From Apricaphanius iberus (lineage: Eukaryota > Chordata > Actinopteri > Cyprinodontiformes > Aphaniidae), in the NCBI GenBank assembly GCA_028564705.1, contig JAPXFQ010001305.1:868001-932000 (forward strand): a DNA stretch of 64,000 nucleotides, read 5' to 3'. Under the pieces are notes generated by a model. That model was not told the origin of the DNA and searched no databases. It saw nothing but the letters and a program-made list of their open reading frames with translations. Shown here in pieces: positions 54,445 to 64,000 of the stretch. Within the stretch, counting starts at the first letter, position 1, and the number at the start of each line of letters is the position of its first letter. The position numbers and the translations under genes were made by a program.

Positions 54445-54540
54445 CCAAATCACAATAATATGAGGCAGAAACCGGAATTGATGCAACAATTTCTGGATTC
54501 ATAGGTCACTGCTCTACCACTGAGCTACAGCCACTCCAAG
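54445..54540 (-). mobile_element. tRNA-like SINE head, second
   Basis: The minus strand contains ggctgtagctcagtggtaga followed by gcagtgac (54503-54532), a near-perfect tRNA D-arm/A-box. The B-box region (cagaaattg..attccggtt) is weak. No acceptor stem. Same orientation as the head at 53772-53865; the two may belong to one or two SINE copies. Confidence 0.5.
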
Positions 54541-54966
54541 AAGTTTGTGAAATATTTTGAATTACTTAGTAATCCATGGAACCCAGATCTGGAATATCTT
54601 TCATATACCCAAGTAGAATCTTACAAGTCATGAAAAAATGCATTAACAGCATTCAAAATGACACTAAATGCTCTTGAAACCATAACACATAGAAAAATGT
54701 CAAAAGTTAGAAGTAGTCAACAGTTCTAGATAGTTCTTCCTATGACCTTATCCACTAATAAACAGTAGCAGAAAGAGCAGGTGCTTATTCTTTGTATTTC
54801 TCGGCAGGAGTGTGAGCAAGACAACATCACCAAACTCAACTACTTTTTCCTTTTTTAATCTACTGACTTGCATATTATTGTGGACATATTTTTTATTCCA
54901 CGGTGATCTTTTTTATATCTTTCACCAGCATAATACATCCCAAACCACTGAACAAGCTCTTGTTGT

Positions 54967-54989
54967 AAAAAAAAAAAAAAAAAAAAAAA
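54967..54989. repeat. poly(A) run of 23
   Basis: Uninterrupted A run; could be the tail of a decayed retroposon, but no body is recognised upstream. Confidence 0.9.
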
Positions 54990-55870
54990 GTGCACGGATC
55001 CAAATGGACTTTGCTTTTCAGATTACATTTTACTTAGTGTTTTTAGGTAAATTTGCTGTGACCATAAAACATTAAATAGTATTTGTAAATATCTGATAAA
55101 AGTTACTCTTTCTTCTCAGTTAAGTTATTACATGAATGCATTGTATACATTTTACTTTGGTATTGTAGTCACAACTTAAACTTGATTTTTATAATGTATA
55201 AATTACATGAATTATCGTAATAGATTTTAATATAACACAAAGTAATTATTTCCAGTGTTGGCTGCTGTATTTCCAGCTGCTGATTTGCACCAGGTTCTCA
55301 TTGGGGCTTAAATTGTCCAGATCAGAGGTCCAAAATTTCAGGATTCTGATCTTCGATTTTCTCAGCTATGACTTTAGCTGTTCAGTGAATGGATTCACTT
55401 TCCAGAAACTTACTGGATTCTTTTGGATGTCCTGAAGCCTTCTTGTCTGCTGAGCTTCCAGAAAACTTTTCTTTTTGCAGTTTTTTTTCTGCCTGTGAGG
55501 CTACTTGGATCCAAATAGACAATATCTTTCTTTGAAGATATTTTTTGCTAATACTAAAAAAACAAAGTTTCAATATATCTATCTTTTCTGCAGAAATCAT
55601 GCTACTTATTACATTGGTTTTAGCCAGATTCTGTCACAGCTTTACCTTGTACTGCCGACATATGGATGTTCTCATATATACGTTAGCAGTTTATTTCTGT
55701 CAAATTTATTGTACCAATTTTTTTCTGACGGAAAGTAAATGTTTTAGCACTGTTAATGGTGTTCTAATTAAATAATAGCATTTGATCACTCTGGAAAAAA
55801 GGTAACTGCTGCTACTGCAGTAATTCTATATGCTACATCACTCCCAAAACTTTTATGCAATCAAATAAGA

Positions 55871-55894
55871 AAAAACAAACAAACAAACAAACAA
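55871..55894. repeat. (CAAA)n microsatellite
   Basis: aaaacaaacaaacaaacaa units, then acaag. Confidence 0.9.
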
Positions 55895-56170
55895 GAACTG
55901 TCATCTTAAAGTTATTGATTTTGATTATTATCCATAAGTTAATTATCCATAAGTGTCACTAAAATTAATTATGTAGGCAAGTTGCATGAAAAATATAACA
56001 AAAATAAAGCTTTCAATTAAAAAAAAAAATTGAATTACAATTTTAGTTATGATCTTAAAGTATTGCAGAACAAGTCATGACAAAAATACAAAATGCATAT
56101 GTTGAAAGGTCACATGAAGTCCGTCAAAGGCAAGAATCATAAATCGTACAAGCTATCATGGAAAGAAATA

Positions 56171-56425
56171 CAGTAGCCCTGAAGGGTCACAGCACGAAAC
56201 TTAAGAAAACACATGCAAAAAGACAAAACACAAGCAAATTTAGAAAAACGACACAACACGTAAAAAAATGCGCTGCAAATAAACCACCACACAACACATA
56301 AAAAAAGATAGCTTAGAAAAACGAAACAGCACGTTAAAAAATGCAGCGTTTTTCTAAATTTTCTAAATTTGCTTATGTTTTGTCTTTTTGCATGTGTTTT
56401 CTTGAGTTGTGTATCAGGGCCACCG
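56171..56425. mobile_element. 255-bp MITE with about 60-bp inverted repeats and TA flanks
   Basis: The left arm begins cagtagccctgaagggtcac and includes aaaacacatgcaaaaagaca; the right arm is its complement (tgtctttttgcatgtgtttt, then tatcagggccaccg). Both flanks are TA (56169-56170 and 56426-56427). No coding capacity. The TA target suggests mobilisation by a Tc1/mariner-type transposase. Confidence 0.78.
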
Positions 56426-56427
56426 TA

Positions 56428-59171
56428 AAAAAAAAGGTTTTTTGTCTGGATCTAAAATCCAGGAGACCCTGCAGATGTCTCCTCTGCAGATAGACAGACA
56501 GTCAGTAAGTCAGACAGACAGACTGGCTGACAGTAACTCTATAACTCTATACCGAACCCTGCGCCGTTCCAAATTTGTCTTTCAGCCACGGGATCCCATC
56601 GTCTGACCAGGAATAAACTCCCACACACATGAACGGAGAAGCATCTGCACGCTACAGTAGGCTAATGCACATCAGTCCGTGTATGTGTCTGTTTATGTGA
56701 AGAGGGTCACAGTGATCATGCAGGGATGTTTAGACTGATTCTCAGTCACTGATGTAAGCAGACTGGTAGAGTCACAGTCAACACAGTGTGCAGGTCATGA
56801 TTCCATCATCAGTTCAACCCCGAATAAAGTGAAACACATGGAGACGGAGAACAAAAATCCCTCTCAAACAGGCTGTGTTTGCTACTTTACTGCTTTAGCT
56901 TTACAGCTGAGTGGCACTTTCTAGACTTGTTGTCTTTTATTGAGAAGCTGACTGTTAAGAAAGTTGCAGACAGCTCATTTCTGTGTGATAGAACTTTTTT
57001 GTAATGCAGGCGATGACATCCAGCAGCAAGTCGGATGAGGAGGTACTTTGTTCATCTCATGAATCAAGCAGATGAGCGTGGAGGAGCCTCTTGTCAAACA
57101 CTGGAGTCAGCTTTGTGTCGCTGTGGCATCACAAGCTTCTCTCGGCGTCTGCCTTTATGGTGCATTTTAAATATTCATTAGGCCGCAACAGCATCTTCTC
57201 ACCCAGTGAACAAAGATGATATTTTTCACTGTTTGAACGCTTGAATAATAATGCGAAACAACTGTAGAAAAGACAAAAAAAACTGTTGATGTGAAAAATT
57301 GCAGAAATTCTCTTTATGTTTATAGCTAAACTTTAGGTTTCATGGACCGTTTGTATTAACAGGATGCATGCAGAAGAGACTGCACAGCGCCCATTAAGAA
57401 GACGGAGTGATGACACACGATGATTCACCTTAATTTATTCCGTTATAACTAGTGCTCTGAATCAGGCTGCATGGTGGGGCAGTTAGATTTAAATACTAGC
57501 CTGCACTTTCTGTTTGGAGTGGGATTGTTCTTACTGTGTGAGAGCAGTAGTAGGAGAGAGTAGTAGTTGGTTACAGTAAAAGTTCCGCCAAATAGGTTTG
57601 TATAAGAAATAGAGTTAAACACTGAAAGACAGGGCCCAGTGGATGACCTAGAGAAAGAGAACATTGAGTTAATACTTCCCCTTCAGGAAGGTGCCTCAAC
57701 TGTCTTTATTATCAACTTAAAGCAGTCAACTTCTGATGAAATAATAAGAGTAGATATGACTGTTCTACTTTTCTTTTCTTTTTTTACAGATTAAAGAAAA
57801 CTTGGGCATACCTTTTTTATGCTGAATGCAGTACCTTTACATACAAATCTAAATGGATCTATGGAAATAACTGAACCAGTATCATAACCAGAGTGGGAGC
57901 CTTTATCTGTCCATGTCCATACATGTCCATGAGAAAATCAAATGATTTGAATGAAGTGTGTTTGACTCCGCAACGATAGGTGGCGACATGCACCCTTTTG
58001 CATTGGAATTCTAATGTATCACAGAAATAGTAAACAAATGCTGGTAGCAGTGAAGCAGATGGAGAAAAAGCAAGATGCATGATGAATGAAGAAATGGACA
58101 ACAATGCTGGTCCAGCCAGAGGGGGTATCATCGTCACAAAAGTGAGAGGGGGTGGGGGTTAAACTGAGGGATTTACCATCCTCTCATATTCAACCGCACC
58201 TTTCCTCTGTAGCTAAAGAACACTTTAAATCACTGTTGCACGAGTGAGCTGTGGTGAAAAGAAAGTTATTAACTATCTCTATTGCTATCAATGAAATGAA
58301 TAGCTACATGCTGCGACTTGCTCAGCAGAAACAACAAAAAAACTTAGCTCAAATGTTTGTCTAAATTAACTGTTGATGTCAGTCTAGAAAGATTTAACAA
58401 CAGGTTAAAGAATGAAGGTTCTGGTTCATACACTGGCTCCAAAAAATCACAATAAATAACGCATGATGATTACCGCTCACCTCTTCACAATTAAACTTTT
58501 TTTTTATAGGTTATCAAACTCACTGACAACAATCAAATTTCCAGAACAAACACTATAATCTACTTTGCTGGATTTAGAATCTAAAAAAATATCTGGTGTG
58601 AAGGGAGATAGCTAAAGGTTAAAAAAATTATGAACAAAAGGGTCAGGAAGGCCGATTCTGGTAGGCTGCCTATTAAGATATAGAAAAAAGATATTCTGGA
58701 GTGGGAATGAGAGTAACTCTATAAAATATCTGCGAAAACCCCTTTGTCTCTCAGCTATTGTTCTCTTTTTCATTAGCTACTTCTAATCTCTCCTTACCTG
58801 TGAAGACCCTGGATCATCATCATCCCTGCTGCTGACCTCTGGTCTGATGTCTCCTCTGTAATTGTTGTCTTTACTATTGTGGTATTAAAAATAAATAAAA
58901 CTGTAGAAAGTAAAATTGTATGCAGAATTACGATGGGTAGTTGTGGCATTACTGTGGAAATTAACCTCAAAGTCCTTCTAATGCCATATATATTTTATCT
59001 TAGCCACTTATATTCTATATCCACCTGTACAGAACCTCCCTGAAGTGCTTTCTTTATGGTGGAAATAAAGATTTCTTACAAATATTTGTGGAAAGTAGTA
59101 ATGTTTGTCACAGAAATAAAAGAGAAGTGGGTTTATGCCTAGCACTCACTACCTGACAAGGGAAGTTATTA
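56428..59171. other. Intergenic DNA, nothing recognised
   Basis: Includes a short agac-rich tract (56485-56530). Frames such as 57859-58137 (minus) match nothing I know. Confidence 0.4.
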
Positions 59172-59249
59172 TTGGTATTGTTAATTAACTTAACATATTA
59201 CATTGGCTTGTTGGTATTGTTAATTAACTTAACATATTACATTGGCTTG
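59172..59249. repeat. Perfect 39-bp tandem duplication
   Basis: 59172-59210 and 59211-59249 are identical. The unit starts ttggtattgttaattaactt and contains the palindrome gttaattaac. Confidence 0.97.
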
Positions 59250-61304
59250 TATTAGCCAGGCTTAATTTACCTGCATGTAACAGCATAACTCAGGTTACAT
59301 CTTGCTTGAAAAACTGTCTTTTTTTTAATTTTGCTTGGACGTGCTTTGCTTTGCTCTGCTCAGCTCTGCAGCACCAGTCGGTGATCCAAAGCAATGCCGT
59401 GTATGCTTAAGGTGCATTTAAAGACGGCTCGTAAAAATAGGCTATCATATTTTACGGACTAAAAGGCTGTGATGGCAGGGGGAAAAAAGAGCATTGACAC
59501 AGGAAACGAGGATGATGTTTCCAACACATACCCTACACCATGACTTCACTCTATTTGCTGGAGATAACCACGCAGGCAATTCAAAAGCATCATTTTAATT
59601 ATGTTGTCATTAAATACACAGCAGAAAATTACTGCGGTCCGGACCTCAGTGTCCGCAATGGTAGATACGGCCTTGGCTGAAGCACAGTACATTTTGTAAA
59701 TACTGTACTGTTTGACTGTGTTACACGCCTTGTTACTATGTTGTTTTTATTCTGGTGGTTTTGCTCCCGCCTTCACGGTCTTGTCACTTCTGGAAAGGGG
59801 AGTGCCCGGTCATAGCACGATTTAGTTGTGAAGTCATTTACATGCAGACCAATTCAGATTTTTAACTGCATTATTTGGGTGTGTTAGCTCAATTACAAGT
59901 TCAGTTCGACTTCAACCAGACTGAAGTGTTTACTTACATTTATAAAGGTCCAAATTCAGCCAGATAAAGGTGATAATTTGATTTTCTCTTACTACATGTA
60001 AAAATCCACTGAGTTACAAGTTGACAAGACAATTCATTCTTTGAATCAGTTGTGATGAGGCAGAAACACGGCAGAAACATGCAGGACATCAAACCCTGTG
60101 GTTAGCAACATATTTATTAAAGTGTAATAACATTCAGTTTCTACTGAGGAAAAAGGGGAGACATTTCTTATTTTATTCTTAGTTAAAAATGATATAACAG
60201 AACTATCTCATCCAACAGAAAACAAAAATTTCTGAATGTATTTGTATTTTTCAAATCTGCACCAGACTTCTGAGATTTATATTTCGATAGAAGTTTTTAT
60301 TATTTACAGAAAATTTGCGTGAATGTTGAATTCAAGAGGATGCATGATATTGTGATGAAACTGACTGTTATTATCATCCATGTCTAAATTAAAAACTTCC
60401 GTTGTTATCAGGAAACAATATTAGGATGTTTTTACAATTGCCATGAGCTATGATTTAGAGTTCACAGTCCATAACAAACAAACTTTCAAAAACAAACAAA
60501 AAATACATATATATTTTAAACCACTCTAGAGTTTAACACTTAAAGTTCATCAACAGACGAGAAGCTGGATTGTTTATTGAGTTTCACTCGGAGGGGAAGG
60601 TGATCTGGCACTCTTACCGTGAAGTCATTCTTTAGTAATCTAATTTCACTGCAATTAACTTTCCGATGCTGTGCCACCGCTAACAAGACATTTACTATTG
60701 AGTTAGAATAAATTTAGAAGAACAGAAAAAGTTTGTAAACCATAAAAATTATGAACCTGAGCAGCTGGAAGGCACCAAATAAAGAATAAATGTTTTAATA
60801 TTCACTTACAGAAATTTGGAACAGTTTTAGAACTGCAATCAATATTTCATAGTTTAAGTTAGATTTAGACCTGCTTTGGTTTAGATTTAACTGAAGGAAA
60901 GACAGGAAAACTAACATTAAAAAAACGTTTCTCTCATAAAATAGAGATATATTAATATATGTCAAGAAATATGAACTTTCTCATGGTAAAATCATGGTAA
61001 TCGTTAAGAGAAAAAAGGTAAATATGAGGCAGCCCACAATGCAGCCTAAAGTTAGAGACAGGTGATGATAGTGATGAATGAGTCAGTGAATAACCAACAA
61101 AAACTCATTCAAAAGAACAAGAACTTTGGCACCATTCAAGAAGACATTGTAATGTGTGCTACTTTTCTGACCAGAATGATTTTTGTAATGCAAGTGACCC
61201 TAAACTCCCATTTTCTAAAAACACTGCATCATCCAAATTGTCTGCTTTATATTATGTGAAATACAAAATAACAGCAGTAAATGGAAGAAGTTTAAAGTCT
61301 CACT
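59250..61304. other. Intergenic DNA, nothing recognised
   Basis: AT-rich with no frame, repeat end or motif that I can assign. Confidence 0.45.
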
Positions 61305-61680
61305 TTTCAGTTCAATTCAGCTAATTTATATAGAGCTAATTCACAAGACACTGTCTCATGGCACTTCATAAGTCATTTAAATTCAATCATAGATCCAATC
61401 AGTTTGAAAGTCTTCTATCTTAAACCTAAGCAGACCTAGCGGATTGCATCAAGTCATTGACTTGCAGCAGTTACCCCTCCTGGATGGCGGTGCAGCAACA
61501 GTCGCCTGTTTTTGATCATTTGACTTCACAACAATCCTGTAGAATCATGTAGAAACAGTGAAGAGGAAAACACTCTCCTTAAACAGGAAGACATCTCCAG
61601 CGAAACCATAGTCTGGCTCGGTACGAGCAGCCATCTTCCATAACCGTCTGGGGGTTTGAGAAGACAGAGAAGAGAGACAA
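61305..61680 (-). mobile_element. Degenerate teleost interspersed repeat
   Basis: ttcaattcagctaatttata, tatagagctaattcacaaga, then further on aacaggaagacatctccagc and a tagtctggctcgg..gccatct tract, in the order of a very common fish repeat (tttatttatatagcgc ... aacaggaagaaacctccagcagaacc). The class is not certain. Orientation is inferred from the AT-rich tail at the left. Confidence 0.45.
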
Positions 61681-64000
61681 AAAACCTCCAAAACAACTTA
61701 TGTAAAGAGTACTTTCTACAGTGTGTTAAAGAAAGTAAAAACGTGATAATAGGACACAGAGGACTTTTATTTACTGGGGGCTTCGCCATCCTACAAGGTA
61801 TTGCAGCTGTGCAAAACGCCAGAGCAGGTGTAGCTTCCTAGGAGTGAAAAACACTGAGAGAGAAGAAAATTAATAGTTAAAATAACAAGAAATGCTTCAT
61901 ATGGGGAGAGTAGTAGAGAAAAGTAGAAAAGTGAAGAAAACTGGTTATTATGTCCTGCAGCAGTCTAAACCTACAGCGTGACTACAGCCGTAGCTCAGGA
62001 TAACCCACAAGCATGTTAAAATGAGACATGAGAGAGGCAGAGTGAGAGAGAACCCTCTGTGTGGACAGCATCCCCCCAACCAACTGAGCCTGTCTACTGT
62101 CTACTTTTCTTCAGATAATAGGACTATATTTTAATTATGATGGTTCACTATGATTAATAAAACTGATGTTATTCTGAGGACGCAAACTATCGTAGCACTC
62201 ACATTCTGCAAGATGGAAGTTTGGCCGTATAAAATTTAAAGCTAAAATGAAGAGCAAGAACTTGTGGAAGCCAACTATTGCGCATACACACGTTAGACAG
62301 TTGTTGTTTTTTATACACCAGGCCCTTCCTAATAGCTGTTGGATTAATTCCTTTACTTCTTCCTATACAGCAGTCTCTCATTCAGATGCTAGAGGGTTTG
62401 CAAAGTCTCAATTAAATTGGCTGGGATTCCTTTGCTAGAAATTTTATTAATTTGCCATTTGGCATTAGAAAACTACATTTTGCAGCATTGTTTTATAACC
62501 AGTTGGAATATATGCAATTTTATGAGAATAGCGATATGTGATTGTATTGATTTTTTATGTGTTTCTGTATCTGTTTGCCTCATGAAGTGAATATTGTTGC
62601 CATTTGATGTTTATTAAATTAATAGAATTTAAGTGAAGAAAAAAAATAGTAAAGCAGAAAAGTATTAAAAATTGAATAAATCGCAGAATTCTTTAACCAG
62701 TCTGACAATTAAATAAATCTGTAATAAGTTAAGCTGGACTCAGAAAACTTGTTAGGCTGTGTCCACTGTCATGTGTAATGATTGGACCAGACTGAATGTC
62801 AGAACTGTTTTCCATGGCAACCACAGATTTTCGGATTAATTAACGAACCTTTAACAACACCAGCTACTGTTTTGAATGCACGCTTCACCAGAACACACAC
62901 AGACATGCACACACACACACATACACAAACAAACACGGCGGTAAAAAAGCGAGCTCTGTCTGAGCGAATATTCTCCAGGCTATCTGAATGGCTGAGCTTT
63001 GGAAGAAATCAATGACACGGGCGTCATAAAAGGACTGTTTCTTCCCATAAAAGGTCTGAGAGCATATGCTGTTGCCTGAGGCCTTGTTTCTGAGCGTGAA
63101 AAGTCATCACTAAAACACTCAGCACAGATGTACCGCAACTAGGCTAAAAGTTTTAGTGCTCCACTAATTCTACCACAGTTAAAATTAGACGAAAGTCTCA
63201 AATGCTCAAACATCCGCAGCGTTATAGCTTCATCAGAAGTTCTCTCCTTTGATCTGAACAGACATTTCTCTGATCTCTCCCCACACACTGAGGCAGACAG
63301 CCTGACAAACACCTTCAAAATAAACAACACAACATGTCTTGACAAGGAAACGAAGCACCACAATGTGATTGCACACTTTGAAAGCCTGCTGGTTCATGTT
63401 CATGGTTTAATAAAGATTTTTGAGTAAGATTAGAAGACGAGAAATCTCTGGGAGTTTAACAGTCAATTTTACTCTGTGTTTGAGTGATGGAAACATGTTT
63501 TTATCTGTCATTTACTGCAGGATCAAACATTAATTCCTCATTGGTGTCAAGACTTTGGCACTGCAACATACTGTAAAATACTTTCAAGTATAACATTCAT
63601 GCTAGAATGCATTCAAATGTATCATCACCCAAAGGTGGTTTAGGCTTCAAATAAAAAAAAGAGATGAATTGTAATCAAAGATTTTGCTTTTTCAGCGTTT
63701 TGTGCAGAGTTTATTGGGCAAAATATCCCAAATGTTCGGAGACAGAAACGGCAACATCCAGATCCCCTTTGTGCTCCGGTCTGGATCCTGGTACATCATC
63801 AGTCAAAACTGTTTGGTCTGCCAGATGTTATTGTTGTGTGAAAGCTGAGAAGATTTGGGTAAAATAACCAGATTATTTGTGCTACAAGTGTGGTGTGTTC
63901 CTGTTGTGTTTGGCTCCTTTTTTTTCCTCCACCAATCCAGTGATATTGTCCAGGGGGCTTCATCTGAGACGTGGAGCTGTCCATCATAGCTTGGGGGTGG
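61681..64000. other. Intergenic DNA to window end, one (AC)n run
   Basis: (AC)n-rich tract at 62892-62935. The segment 63680-63870 has a ttttcag acceptor-like start at about 63690 and an open frame, but no family match and no stop/donor logic that would make it an exon. Confidence 0.35.
62892..62935. repeat. Imperfect (AC)n microsatellite
   Basis: acacacacagacatgcacac and continuing ac repeats to caaacaaaca. Confidence 0.9.

Larger units (their letters stand above)
54541..56168. other. Intergenic AT-rich DNA with homopolymer and (CAAA)n runs
   Basis: poly(A) at 54967-54989 and (caaa)n at 55871-55894. Small frames match nothing. Confidence 0.45.

Noticed and set aside
54445..54540. Functional tRNA gene on the minus strand
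   Set aside because: Good D-arm/A-box, but no acceptor stem, weak T-arm and no terminator run; scored as SINE-like.
55871..55894. CRISPR-like short repeats
   Set aside because: Simple (CAAA)n microsatellite in a vertebrate genome; no spacers.
63680..63870. Possible exon after a ttttcag at the right edge
   Set aside because: No domain match, no partner exon, and the frame is short.

Overview
This window is nuclear DNA from a teleost (ray-finned) fish. The evidence is its only recognisable host gene, the last coding exon of a vertebrate G-protein alpha-o subunit (gnao1), together with a mobile-element mix typical of fish: Rex1, Rex3 and L2 LINEs, several Tc1-like transposons, a Ty1/copia retrotransposon, an L1/Tx1-like fragment, TTAA-target and hAT-type short elements, and a tRNA-headed SINE. 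There are no bacterial-type operons, rRNA genes or CRISPR arrays. The species cannot be named from the sequence alone.

Layout. 1-5202 is intronic DNA of gnao1 with a nested pair of Tc1 elements, an L2 fragment and a SINE with target-site duplication. 5203-5390 is the terminal gnao1 coding exon, followed by a long repeat-free 3' UTR (to about 7.76 kb). From 7.8 to 64 kb I see no host protein-coding gene. 10.7-15.9 kb holds short non-autonomous DNA transposons and a THAP-domain fragment. 17.0-23.3 kb holds an L1-like fragment, a nearly full-length but frameshifted Rex3 and the 3' half of an L2. 24254-29096 is a structurally complete Ty1/copia element: two LTRs, a primer site matching half of initiator tRNA-Met, and an exact ATTAG target duplication. 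29.2-35.2 kb is a mosaic of a hAT-type MITE, two hairpins, a 34-bp Tc1-derived patch, and an L2 endonuclease/ORF1 copy interrupted by an LTR-like sequence that itself carries a Tc1 element. 36.6-38.5 kb has a TATA-box promoter and splice donor within weak inverted ends, possibly a long LTR. 40-42 kb is a Tc1 element inserted in a second copy of the 10.7-11.7 kb repeat. 50.4-53 kb is a Rex1 LINE split by a Tc1 with an open 334-codon transposase frame. The rest is AT-rich intergenic DNA with microsatellites, LINE tails and tRNA-like SINE heads.

No new multigene system is visible. The most informative signals are the repeated nesting of elements, which gives a relative insertion order, and specific catalytic-residue losses in otherwise open transposase or polymerase frames: D148K in the 51.4-kb Tc1, an in-frame deletion plus D-to-N in the 32.3-kb Tc1, E-to-D in the 40.3-kb Tc1, and DTG-to-ETG and VDD-to-VDE in copia. 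Also notable are a SINE sharing its 3' end with Rex3, and a short Tc1-matching patch at a transposon junction.
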